From CALARM01 sp036746235 (lineage in GTDB: Bacteria > Vulcanimicrobiota > SpSt-956 > JAKJGF01), in NCBI GenBank assembly GCA_036746235.1, contig DAIOEN010000034.1:1-44213 (forward strand): a DNA stretch of 44,213 nt. The letters run 5' to 3'. Under the pieces are notes generated by a model that was given only the letters and a program-made list of their open reading frames with translations, had not been told where the DNA came from and did not search any database. Made by a program: the position numbers and the translations under genes. This document shows positions 26,133 to 33,603 of this stretch, in pieces. The first letter of the stretch is position 1. Each line of letters begins with the position of its first letter.

Positions 26133-26160
26133 AAAAGGTCTGTCTCTGGCAGACCTTTTA
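26133..26160 (+). terminator. Hairpin between the protease and the glycine-zipper gene
   Basis: AAAAGGTCTG (26133-26142) pairs perfectly with CAGACCTTTT (26150-26159) across a seven-base loop. The T-run is only the four bases in the stem, and the next gene's ribosome site follows at once, so it may attenuate rather than stop transcription. Confidence 0.65.
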
Positions 26161-26176
26161 ATAAGGAGGAATAGAA

Positions 26177-26599
26177 ATGATAATTTCAGGAAATAATACC
26201 CAGAATTTGATTACCGGTAAGGGTGCCATTGTTAAAAAAGAGGCTCCTTCTGAAAATAAGGATATGGTTACTCTCGGTAGTACAAACAGTACACCTGATT
26301 TTATGGCATTAAAAGAACTGGCTTCTCAGAGTGCCGGAGTCGGTGATTGTGCTGTGAGCTTTTTAAAAGGAACTTTTGCTGCCATAGGCGGAGCCATAGG
26401 CGGAGCCATAGGTCTGGCAGCAGGTGCTGTTTATGCCGGAACTGTGTTTATTCCGCTTCTAGTTGCTGCAGGTAATGTCCCCGAGTGGGCAACAGCAGGT
26501 GATTACGGGAAGGAAGCCGTAAAACAATTGACATCACCTGTAAGGTGGGCCATTGGCGGTGCTAAAGCAGGAGCAAATGCCGTTCTGAATTCCTTTTAA
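26177..26599 (+). CDS. Small glycine-zipper membrane-active protein of unknown function
   Basis: 140 residues. The N-terminal about 50 residues are polar and contain DMVTLGST, like DGVSLGSS of the clostripain-like protein upstream. Residues about 60-100 are strongly hydrophobic with a glycine zipper: Gly71, Gly75, Gly79 and Gly83 are spaced exactly four apart (GAIGGAIGLAAG), and then VYAGTVFIPLLVAAG. At DNA level the zipper is a 12-bp tandem repeat (gccataggcgga at 26381-26404, partly continued). Glycine zippers occur in pore-forming peptides, bacteriocins and membrane channels. There is no signal peptide. AAGGAGG precedes the ATG. I do not recognise a family. A protease-substrate relation with the neighbour is speculation. 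Confidence 0.75.
   Translation: MIISGNNTQNLITGKGAIVKKEAPSENKDMVTLGSTNSTPDFMALKELASQSAGVGDCAVSFLKGTFAAIGGAIGGAIGLAAGAVYAGTVFIPLLVAAGNVPEWATAGDYGKEAVKQLTSPVRWAIGGAKAGANAVLNSF
26381..26412 (+). repeat. 12-bp tandem repeat inside the glycine-zipper coding sequence
   Basis: gccataggcgga occurs twice in tandem, and then its first eight bases again. Each unit encodes one Ala-Ile-Gly-Gly turn, so slippage would lengthen or shorten the zipper by four residues without changing frame. Confidence 0.8.
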
Positions 26600-26619
26600 C
26601 AGATTAAATTAATCTGGAT

Positions 26620-26651
26620 AAAAAACAATCAGCATTAGCTGATTGTTTTTT
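26620..26651 (+). terminator. Strong intrinsic terminator
   Basis: AAAAAACAATCAG (26620-26632) and CTGATTGTTTTTT (26639-26651) form a perfect 13-bp stem with a six-base loop ending in a T-run, just after the glycine-zipper gene. The A-run on the other side makes it potentially bidirectional. Confidence 0.9.
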
Positions 26652-26694
26652 ATTTTTTCGGTATTTATCTGGTTTTATCGTCGAAATTTTAATA

Positions 26695-26723
26695 TTGACT
26701 CTATTTCATAATAGTAATAGAAT
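26695..26723 (+). promoter_or_regulatory. Candidate promoter for the TPR/radical SAM operon
   Basis: TTGACT (26695-26700), 17-bp spacer, TAGAAT (26718-26723), directly after a strong terminator and 62 bases before the ATG at 26786. Confidence 0.55.
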
Positions 26724-26785
26724 TACATATACATTGAGACCTGAATCGGGTGGATCCTCATTTTTATTATTAAAGGAGAAATAAT

Positions 26786-27331
26786 ATGACCTCTGCAGAC
26801 AAAACTTTTGAATATTATAAACAGTTATGGGAAGAAAAATTTAAAGAAAAAAAATTCTCTGAAGCTATGGAGATCATAAGTAAAGCAGGCGGTCTTTATC
26901 CTGAAAGATATGAAACAGTGTACGCTCTTATAGACTGTTGCAGGGAAGGATTGACACTGGCCCCCGGTAATATGGAATTATATTATCTTCTTGCCATGTG
27001 TTTTCTCCGGCTCGGTAAATGGGATTCTGCCGCTATAGTGGCAAAAGAAGCATTGAAAACAAATCGTAAAGATGTAAGGTTTTATAATCTTATGGCTTAT
27101 GTATCCATAATGGATTTTGAGCCTGAAATGTCAGTGACCATTTATAAAAAACTTATGGATCTTGTCCCGGAAGAAGCCTGTAATGCCTCTTTTAATATCG
27201 GTTTTTCCTGTCTGTCCTGCGGAAAAATAGAAGAAGCCGAAAAAATATGGAAAGAACTGCTTCTGAAATATCCTGATGACAAAAGAATTCTTTATTCGCT
27301 GGACTTACTTCAGAAGGAGAAGAAAAAATGA
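26786..27331 (+). CDS. Tetratricopeptide-repeat protein
   Basis: 181-residue soluble protein with about three TPR units: KKFSEAMEIISKAGGLYPE, MELYYLLAMCFLRLGKWDSAAI and ASFNIGFSCLSCGKIEEAEK. AAAGGAG precedes the ATG. Its stop codon overlaps the start of the radical SAM gene (ATGA), so the two are translated together, and the TPR protein may help present substrate to the enzyme. It contains several Cys (CC, CLSCG) but no clear metal motif. Confidence 0.82.
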   Translation: MTSADKTFEYYKQLWEEKFKEKKFSEAMEIISKAGGLYPERYETVYALIDCCREGLTLAPGNMELYYLLAMCFLRLGKWDSAAIVAKEALKTNRKDVRFYNLMAYVSIMDFEPEMSVTIYKKLMDLVPEEACNASFNIGFSCLSCGKIEEAEKIWKELLLKYPDDKRILYSLDLLQKEKKK

Positions 27332-28650
27332 AATTAGGACTTATAAGAGCTATAAATGAAGAGAAAATTTCTATGTATGAGCCGTTAGGCTTACTTTACA
27401 TAGCAGGTTATCTTGAAAAATATCTGGATATTAAAGATGTCATAGTAACGGAAGATATAGAAACATTAATTAACGAAAAACCTGATATAGTAGGTATTTC
27501 CATATGTACCATATATCTGCCTGAAGCAAAGGTTATAGCTTACAGGGTTAAAGAAGAATTGGGTGTTCCTGTCATAGCAGGAGGGCCTCATGTGTCGCTT
27601 CTTCCGGATTTTCTGCCTCCCCACGTGGATATAGGTGTCATAGGGGAAGGGGAACAGACTATGGCAGAGCTTTTAACACTTTATTTAAAAGAAAAAGAAT
27701 TTTCTCCCTCCAGTTTAGAGAAGGTTGCCGGTATTACCTTTATGAACGGTTCTGAGAGGATAATAACGGAATCGAGGCCATTTATAGCCTCTCTGGATGA
27801 TGTTCCTCATCCTAAAAGGGAATTACTGAAGGGCCAGTATCTTACACCCAATATACTTACAGGGAGAGGGTGTCCATATAAATGCGCTTTTTGTTCTTCA
27901 CCTGCCATGTGGCATAAATACCGTATGTTTTCCAATGAATATGTATGTAACGAACTTTTAAGTATACTGGATATTACGGGAACCAGGATCTGTATAGTAG
28001 ACGATCTGTTCACCGTATCGATACCGAGAGTAAAAGAGATAGGCAGGTTTATAACAGATAGAGGCATAGAGAAAGAAGTAAGTTTCTATGTTAATATAAG
28101 AGCAAATATTTTCAATGAAGAAATGTGCCACCTGTTAAAAGAAATGAATGTTACGAGAGTATTTGTCGGGTTTGAATCCGGCTCTGACAGAATATTGAAA
28201 TTTTATAATAAAAAACAGACGGTAAAAGACAATCAGAGAGTGATTGATTTATGCCATGAATATGGTATAACCGTACTGGGGTCTTTTATCATGGGCGCTC
28301 CTATGGAAAGAGGAGAAGATATAGAGGAAACCTATAATTTTATATATAAGAATGCAGAAAAAATCGGCAAATTTGGCTGTGATTTTCTGAACCCTGAGCC
28401 GGGAACGGAAATATGGGAATATTTAAAACCCGGAATGCCGGAAATAAAAACAGATGAAGACCTTTTTGATGTAATGTATTTTATTAACTGGTCGGAACAT
28501 CTGACTGAAGAAGAATTATATGAGTGGCAGAAGAAAATTGATGCCATAGAAACAGGTTCAAGAAAGAATCTTAACAGAGCCATTAATTTTTCTATGGAGT
28601 TAAGCAGAGCGGGATTTCAGTCACCTCTTAATCTGAGAGGAACCGGCTAA
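27328..28650 (+). CDS. B12-binding-domain radical SAM protein
   Basis: 440 residues. An N-terminal Rossmann-like cobalamin-binding domain (about 1-130; EPLGLLYIAGYLE, PDIVGISI, VIAGGPHVS, IGVIGEGE) is followed by a radical SAM core with the [4Fe-4S] cluster motif GCPYKCAFC (Cys182, Cys186, Cys189) and VFVGFESGSDRILK. The layout is that of class B methylases and related enzymes (Mg-protoporphyrin cyclase BchE, hopanoid and lipid modifiers). The cobalamin His motif DxHxxG is not obvious, so B12 may be bound base-off or not at all. The start overlaps the TPR gene by four bases, and the stop overlaps the convergent peptidase gene by four. The substrate is unknown. Confidence 0.9.
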   Translation: MKLGLIRAINEEKISMYEPLGLLYIAGYLEKYLDIKDVIVTEDIETLINEKPDIVGISICTIYLPEAKVIAYRVKEELGVPVIAGGPHVSLLPDFLPPHVDIGVIGEGEQTMAELLTLYLKEKEFSPSSLEKVAGITFMNGSERIITESRPFIASLDDVPHPKRELLKGQYLTPNILTGRGCPYKCAFCSSPAMWHKYRMFSNEYVCNELLSILDITGTRICIVDDLFTVSIPRVKEIGRFITDRGIEKEVSFYVNIRANIFNEEMCHLLKEMNVTRVFVGFESGSDRILKFYNKKQTVKDNQRVIDLCHEYGITVLGSFIMGAPMERGEDIEETYNFIYKNAEKIGKFGCDFLNPEPGTEIWEYLKPGMPEIKTDEDLFDVMYFINWSEHLTEEELYEWQKKIDAIETGSRKNLNRAINFSMELSRAGFQSPLNLRGTG

Positions 28651-28657
28651 ATGCCGG
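28643..28657. terminator. Small palindrome across two convergent stop codons
   Basis: CCGGC, TAAAT, GCCGG: a 5-bp GC stem whose loop and stem hold the stop codons of both the radical SAM gene (plus) and the M20 peptidase gene (minus). It may act as a weak shared terminator; no T-run. Confidence 0.35.
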
Positions 28658-29939
28658 ATTTCATTACTTCTCCGGCGATTGTGGATACAGGTGAAGAAAC
28701 AGTAGAAGCTATTATAGACATGATAACCTGCGTGCCCCGTACCAGTTCATTTATACTTGTATATTCTCTTTCCGTATGCTGAAGATGGGCTCCTGAACCC
28801 AGTACCACAGTGGGAAGGCCTTTCATATTCATATAGTTACCGTCAGAGCCTCCCATGGTTGTAATAACTTTAGGTTTTATACCGGCTTTTTCAGTGGCCA
28901 TCTGTGCAAATCCGACGACATCGGCTTCTTCCGGAAGGTCATAACCGTTCATTTCATCGTAATTCAGGGAATAGGTTACATTATGTTTGAGAGCAGATTG
29001 CTTCAGAGCCTCTTCAATCTGTGATTTCATTTCTTTCATACCGTCTGATGTATTGCTTCTTATTTCCCCTGCCATATAAGCTTCATCCGGTACCATATTG
29101 GTTACAGGTTCACCTGACTGCCATCTTTTTCCCGACTCGAAATTGGAGATATTGAATCTTTCACTCGGTGCTTTTTTAATCTGTGTCAGGAGACCGGCAA
29201 TTTCAATACCTGCTACCATGGCATTTTTCCCTTCCCACGGATGTATGGAAGGTGCTGACTGGCCCTGAATAGTTACATTGAAATGAACAATATTGCCGCC
29301 TGAGCGGATAATGTTACCTATAGAACCTCCGTCCATTTCAAAGCCGTAATCCAGGCCCTGAAGATATTTTGGATCCAGTTCTCTGGCTCCGAAAATACCT
29401 GGCTCTTCTTTGGTAAAACCTATAACACGAACCCTGCCATGAGGAATTCCCTTTTTATTTATAAGTTCAATTCCTTCTTTGATTGTAGCATAACCGCACA
29501 GGTCGTCGGCAGCTATATTCGTATGGCTGTCTTTACTCTGGATTTTTCCGTCCTGCGTGATTTCAACCTGTACCGGTTCACTGTCTGCCACTCCCGGAGC
29601 GCGGACGGGCACTCTATCCATATGAAATGAAAGACAGATATTTTTTGCATTTTCCGGTGCATCAGGACTGGGAGGAATATCTATAATTACATTGCCTGTA
29701 TCACTGCCGGTTCGAGAGCCTGAGTCATCTACTTCTACAGTCATACCCTTTATATCCATAGCCCTGAATTCACGGATCATTTTATCTGCCATGAGCTTTT
29801 CATGTCCCGATGGAGCCCATATTTCTGCCGAACTTACAAAAGTATCCACTATTTTCTGGCTGTCTACTTTGGGAAGTACGTATTTGCCGGGAGAAGGATT
29901 ACTTTTTTTGGCTGCGCCGATATTATTATTTATCATCAT
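28647..29939 (-). CDS. M20-family metallopeptidase (peptidase T-like)
   Basis: 430-residue cytosolic di-zinc aminopeptidase or tripeptidase. The M20 ligands are present: His106 with Asp108 in SFHMDRV, AADDLCG (about 144-149), the catalytic pair Glu178-Glu179 in FTKEEPG, Asp203 in EMDGG, and a C-terminal His in LQHTEREYT. The order and spacing are closest to PepT-like enzymes. It starts MMINNNIGAAKK; the polar MxINNN beginning recalls the clostripain-like protein. Start is 29939 or the ATG three bases later, with GAGG upstream. It probably trims peptides released by other proteases. Its promoter shares a 13-bp motif with that of the clostripain-like gene. Confidence 0.9.
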   Translation of the reverse strand: MMINNNIGAAKKSNPSPGKYVLPKVDSQKIVDTFVSSAEIWAPSGHEKLMADKMIREFRAMDIKGMTVEVDDSGSRTGSDTGNVIIDIPPSPDAPENAKNICLSFHMDRVPVRAPGVADSEPVQVEITQDGKIQSKDSHTNIAADDLCGYATIKEGIELINKKGIPHGRVRVIGFTKEEPGIFGARELDPKYLQGLDYGFEMDGGSIGNIIRSGGNIVHFNVTIQGQSAPSIHPWEGKNAMVAGIEIAGLLTQIKKAPSERFNISNFESGKRWQSGEPVTNMVPDEAYMAGEIRSNTSDGMKEMKSQIEEALKQSALKHNVTYSLNYDEMNGYDLPEEADVVGFAQMATEKAGIKPKVITTMGGSDGNYMNMKGLPTVVLGSGAHLQHTEREYTSINELVRGTQVIMSIIASTVSSPVSTIAGEVMKSGI

Positions 29940-29975
29940 AATTACAAAACCTCAATATAATAAAACCATATTTTT

Positions 29976-30008
29976 ATTATATTTACAATAAGGATTTTGT
30001 TAACATTT
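29976..30008 (-). promoter_or_regulatory. Promoter region of the M20 peptidase gene, with AAATGTTAACAAA
   Basis: On the minus strand, AAATGTTAACAAA (30008-29996) is followed by CTTATTGTAAATATAAT (29992-29976). TATAAT ends 36 bases before the ATG. It is the same motif pair as before the clostripain-like gene, but with the 13-mer closer, overlapping the -35 region. Confidence 0.5.
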
Positions 30009-30047
30009 TGTAAACAAAATTATGCGGTAATTTTCTCTTCTATGTCT

Positions 30048-30848
30048 TCAATCACTGCAGAGTCCGCCACATCTGAGACAGAATATCTCTGCATTGATAA
30101 CAGGACTTCCGCAATACTGGCAGACAGGTCTCTTTGATACAGGTTGTTGCTGCACTGGCTGTTGATATAAAGGTTGTTGAGGAGCAGCATAATGGCTGAA
30201 GGAATAAGAACTTATCTTGGATGCCATACGGCTCAGCACTTCAAAAATAGCATCCAGCCTGGAAGGGTCGGTTATAAGAGCACACTCTACATATTCTATA
30301 CTGTTATTACTGTTATCCCTTTTTGCTTCTTCTTCCAATCCTTCCATGAGGGCTTCATGAAAAGTTCCTTTCTTCACCCGCTTTATAACAACCCTGGAAA
30401 TATTCCTTCCCTTATGGACAGAAGCAAGTATTTGACGAAAATCATCCTGTTTGAGAACTTCATATAATGTATCGGGCCCGGCGATTTCTACCAGGAATTC
30501 ATCATCATTGCAATCAGCTATTTCATCATCCATAGAAGGTAAAGAGTCACGGAAATAAAAACGAATAAAAATATTCTTATCTGCCGGTAATGTTGCAGTT
30601 ACAAAAGTATAGTTGTCATTTAAATTCCGTCCCGTATATACAAAACATGACACAGGGAGATTATGATACATTCCCTCAATTCTCGGATAATTGGAATTAC
30701 TGTCTTTCCTGACAGAAAGACCTCTTTCTCTGGCAAAGGTCTCTAATTTTACGCTCTTTTTTCTTATCCCTAGAAGAACTACTATTGTAACTATTCCTAC
30801 TATAACGAAGAAAATACCAAATAATATTGCGGCAAAACAAATTTCCAT
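30048..30848 (-). CDS. Membrane-anchored protein with C-terminal zinc ribbon, function unknown
   Basis: 266 residues from the chosen start. One N-terminal membrane helix (about 3-27, ICFAAILFGIFFVIVGIVTIVVLL) is followed by basic RKK, then a soluble domain of about 190 residues I do not recognise, a Gln/Pro-rich linker (APQQPLYQQPVQQQPV) and a C-terminal double-CxxC zinc ribbon (CQYCGSP, then CLRCGG). The ribbon is of the zinc-ribbon_2 type common in bacterial membrane proteins. The frame is open to an ATG at 30896, but AGGAGG at 30854-30859 places the start at 30848; the extension also runs into the repeat element. It is followed on this strand by the M20 peptidase gene. Confidence 0.75.
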   Translation of the reverse strand: MEICFAAILFGIFFVIVGIVTIVVLLGIRKKSVKLETFARERGLSVRKDSNSNYPRIEGMYHNLPVSCFVYTGRNLNDNYTFVTATLPADKNIFIRFYFRDSLPSMDDEIADCNDDEFLVEIAGPDTLYEVLKQDDFRQILASVHKGRNISRVVIKRVKKGTFHEALMEGLEEEAKRDNSNNSIEYVECALITDPSRLDAIFEVLSRMASKISSYSFSHYAAPQQPLYQQPVQQQPVSKRPVCQYCGSPVINAEIFCLRCGGLCSD

Positions 30849-30853
30849 AAAAG

Positions 30854-30859
30854 CCTCCT
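30854..30859 (-). promoter_or_regulatory. Ribosome binding site deciding the start at 30848
   Basis: AGGAGG on the minus strand five bases before ATG 30848-30846; the upstream ATG at 30896 has none. Confidence 0.75.
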
Positions 30860-30888
30860 CTATGCTAATTACCGCTCCAAATAAGTTC

Positions 30889-31081
30889 GTAACCATTTTA
30901 TCAGCTTCTGCCTGACAGGCTCTTACGAAGAAAAATAATTTGCCTTATATAATTTGTTTTACAGACAATAAATTAACCCTTATTTAATTTTTAATTCTAT
31001 ATAAAAGACTAATTTTTCTTCTCCAGAGCCTCCCAGACAGAAGCTTTTTACGGGTACCCTTTTACCTGTTACGGTACTAAG
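30889..31081. repeat. Second copy of the palindromic repeat family
   Basis: Nearly identical to the reverse complement of about 300-498: the unit TTATCAGCTTCTGCCTGACA (30900-30919), the AT-rich linker, then the opposite unit CCAGAGCCTCCCAGACAG (31023-31040) and the TACTAAGG end. Only one outer arm is present, so this is a shorter form than the copy at the left end. The window between the zinc-ribbon gene and the symporter gene (30849-31219) holds only this and the arrays below. Confidence 0.85.
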
Positions 31082-31110
31082 GAATGAGTTCAAAATAACT
31101 GTCGCAAATG

Positions 31111-31194
31111 AGGGTGTTGGGTTATGGGTGTTGGGGGTTGGGTTAAGAAGCTTAAAACTTAAAACCTAAAACCCAAAACCCAAAACCTAAAACC
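31111..31194. repeat. Heptamer arrays of G/T-rich and A/C-rich type facing each other
   Basis: A G/T-rich part (gggtgtt, gggttat, gggtgtt and similar; 31111-31146) is followed across AAGCTT by six or seven aaaacc(c/t)-type units (31151-31194). The halves are roughly complementary and would form a long imperfect hairpin next to the 3' end of the symporter gene. Confidence 0.8.
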
Positions 31195-31219
31195 TGAGAC
31201 AATTAATTAATTTTCATTC

Positions 31220-32569
31220 CTAAGTTATACAATCCGGTAATAGTGACGTTGAAGCAACAGGCTGTTCCGTTATGTATGCTTCATCCTCCCGGGAAGAAAG
31301 ATCATTATTAAATATCAACCCGGGGTTTTCCCAGCGTGCAACAACGGCAGATGCCAGGCAATTACCTATGACATTTACGGAAGTCCTTGCCATATCCATT
31401 ATTTCATCCACGCCGAGAATGACCAGAACTCCTTCCACCGGGAGATGGAAACTGGAAAGGGTAGCGGTAAGTATTACCAGAGCCGCTCTCGGGACTCCGG
31501 CCACTCCTTTACTTGTAATCATAAGGGTCAGCATCATAACAATCTGCTGTGTAAAGGTCATATGAACTCCTGCCGCCTGTGCAATAAAAAGTGATGCAAG
31601 AGATAAATACATTGTTGTTCCGTCAAGGTTGAAGCTGTAGCCTGTAGGTATGACGAAGCCTACTATTGATTTAGGAACTCCCAGTTTTTCCATGGCAATC
31701 ATGGCTTTGGGCAGTGCCGCTTCACTCGATGTCGTGGAAAAAGCTATAATGACAGGTTCTTTTATCGCTTCAATAAATTTCTTTACAGGAAGTTTTATTA
31801 TTAAGGTTACAGGGAATAATATACATAGTAAAAATACAATAAGAGATCCATAAAACGTCAATATCAGTTTACCCAGATTTATCAGAACCTGAAGGCCATG
31901 TTCTCCTACTGCTGCCGCAATGGCGCAGCCCACGCCGAAGGGAGCGAAAAGCATTATATAGGCAGTAAATTTAAACATTACTTCAGAAAGAGCTTCGCAG
32001 AAGTCCAGTATGGGTTTTGCTTTTTTCCCGACTGCAATCACTCCCAGGGAAAAAATAGTTGTAAATATGACAATCTGCAGTATATCTCCCTTTGCCATAG
32101 ACTCTACAATGCTCGGAGTGAAAAGATGCTGTATTGTTTCGCCCAGAGATTGTTGTTTCATAGAGCTTAAATCCTGTATATTCATGCCAGGCAACTGTGT
32201 TGCCGTACCTGATGAAAGGTTTATACCATGTCCTGGCTGTATGATATGGGCAGCGCCGAGACCGATAAAGAGTGCAAAAGTCGTGGCTATTTCAAAATAT
32301 ATGATGGATTTAAGTCCTATTCGTCCTACTGTTTTCATGTCTCCTGCGCCGGAGATGCCGACTACAAGAGTGGCAAATACGAGAGGGGCAATAATGCCTT
32401 TTATCATGGTAACAAACATTCTTCCGTAAGGGCGAAGAGCAACACCGAAGGCAGGGAAGAAGTGTCCGATGATTACGCCTGCTATCATGGCAATAAAAAT
32501 CCAGGTAGTCATGGATAGAGAGAGGAATTTTTTACCTGTTTCCGGTTTTTTTGAGGAGTCTAATTTCAT
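31220..32569 (-). CDS. Dicarboxylate/amino acid:cation symporter (DAACS family)
   Basis: 449-residue inner-membrane carrier of the GltP/DctA/GltPh type, taking up glutamate, aspartate or C4-dicarboxylates with Na+ or H+. Family motifs: re-entrant loop HP1 with TTSSEAALPKAM (serine-rich signature), the TM7 region GYSFNLDGTTMYLSLASLF (NMDGT-like), HP2 VAGVPRAALVIL, and TM8 GVDEIMDMARTSVNVIGN. Eight hydrophobic segments fit the fold; length is normal. The N-terminus has a short basic tail. The gap to the next gene upstream contains repeats, so it is likely a separate unit. The exact substrate is undecided. Confidence 0.95.
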   Translation of the reverse strand: MKLDSSKKPETGKKFLSLSMTTWIFIAMIAGVIIGHFFPAFGVALRPYGRMFVTMIKGIIAPLVFATLVVGISGAGDMKTVGRIGLKSIIYFEIATTFALFIGLGAAHIIQPGHGINLSSGTATQLPGMNIQDLSSMKQQSLGETIQHLFTPSIVESMAKGDILQIVIFTTIFSLGVIAVGKKAKPILDFCEALSEVMFKFTAYIMLFAPFGVGCAIAAAVGEHGLQVLINLGKLILTFYGSLIVFLLCILFPVTLIIKLPVKKFIEAIKEPVIIAFSTTSSEAALPKAMIAMEKLGVPKSIVGFVIPTGYSFNLDGTTMYLSLASLFIAQAAGVHMTFTQQIVMMLTLMITSKGVAGVPRAALVILTATLSSFHLPVEGVLVILGVDEIMDMARTSVNVIGNCLASAVVARWENPGLIFNNDLSSREDEAYITEQPVASTSLLPDCIT

Positions 32570-32600
32570 GTATATTAAATCAACCTTTCTGGATATTGAA

Positions 32601-32659
32601 GGGTGAAGAGTGAATGGTGAATTACCCCTTTACGTCTCACGCCTCACGTCTCACGCCTA
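32601..32659. repeat. Opposed heptamer arrays (ggtgaa and acgcctc types)
   Basis: gggtgaa, gagtgaa, tggtgaa (32601-32621) and acgtctc, acgcctc, acgtctc, acgccta (32632-32659). The last unit supplies the TAG stop (minus strand, 32659-32657) of the NfeD-like gene. Confidence 0.8.
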
Positions 32660-33493
32660 TGTATATTTACTGTACGATCCTTTTTCCACTACAAGCATAT
32701 TACCTGCTACTTCAAGGATACATATTTTCTGTCCTTTTTTAATAAATTCCGTTCTTGATTTTCCTTCATAAATCTTTTTGTCAATTTCTGCTTTTCCTAC
32801 AAGATTAAAATCTGTTATGGCCACACCTTCTTTACCTATCATATCTTTAAATTGATCTTTCTTTTCCGCTTCTTTTAATTCAATCGCTTCTTTCTTTTTT
32901 TCATGTTCTATTTGAGCTTTTTTAGAATGACCCTGTCCCATTTTCAGGCACAGAGTAAGTGACGTTACTGTTATTAAAACAAAAGATACACTTAAATAAG
33001 CTTCGGCAGTTTTTGTAACGGCAATTGCAATTGATGCCACTCCTGCAATTATGCCCATAGGGCCGAGCACCTTTGTCGGCACAGGCATAACATAATATTC
33101 AACAAGTATGAGGAAACATCCGACAGCAGTAAGAAGAAGTATGACCATGTATATATTATATACAGAAATATAGGCCCACCATTTCAAATCTCCGTTTACC
33201 TCCAGAGGTTTTCCGTCTGAAGAGGATTTTACAAGAACAAGACTTTCAGGAAATACCCAGCCGGTACGTTCATAAATTATCATGTGTTTTCCTGCCGGAA
33301 CCTGTTCAAAAACGAAGTAGCCTTTCTCATCTGTTTCTACTGATACATTACTTCTGTCCAGATAGACCTTTACCTTTGACATAGGTTCATTCTTCATATC
33401 CAGAACATGTCCCTCTATTTTCCCTGTTTCCTGTGCTGAAATATTTGATGTGAAAAAAAGGATAAATAATAAGCATAATAAGAGCTTTTTCAT
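32657..33493 (-). CDS. Exported carboxypeptidase-regulatory-like domain protein with NfeD-like C-terminus
   Basis: 278 residues: signal peptide (1-20, KKLLLCLLFILFFTSNISAQ), a beta-sandwich carboxypeptidase-regulatory-like domain (about 22-90; GKIEGHVLDMKNEPMSKVKV, TDEKGYFVFEQVPAGKH), two or three membrane helices (about 105-180), a charged cytoplasmic coiled segment (about 190-215) and a C-terminal OB-like domain resembling NfeD (IGKEGVAITDFNLVGKAEI, GQKICILEVAGNMLVVEK). NfeD proteins partner with stomatin-like membrane proteins, but no such gene is adjacent. GGAGG lies before the ATG, and a TATAAT-like -10 (minus, 33532-33527) is upstream. The combination of domains is unusual but the parts are clear. 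Confidence 0.75.
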   Translation of the reverse strand: MKKLLLCLLFILFFTSNISAQETGKIEGHVLDMKNEPMSKVKVYLDRSNVSVETDEKGYFVFEQVPAGKHMIIYERTGWVFPESLVLVKSSSDGKPLEVNGDLKWWAYISVYNIYMVILLLTAVGCFLILVEYYVMPVPTKVLGPMGIIAGVASIAIAVTKTAEAYLSVSFVLITVTSLTLCLKMGQGHSKKAQIEHEKKKEAIELKEAEKKDQFKDMIGKEGVAITDFNLVGKAEIDKKIYEGKSRTEFIKKGQKICILEVAGNMLVVEKGSYSKYT

Positions 33494-33603
33494 ATCAATA
33501 CACCTCCAGATTTATTTATAGTCCTGATTATATTGTATCATTCCTCTCTTATTTCGGGGTCATAATTTTTATAAAAATTTTAAAGAATTTTCAATCTAAA
33601 TTT

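Noticed and set aside
30849..30896. Upstream start (ATG 30896) of the zinc-ribbon protein
   Set aside because: AGGAGG fits ATG 30848, which also begins directly with the membrane helix; the longer form overlaps the repeat element.
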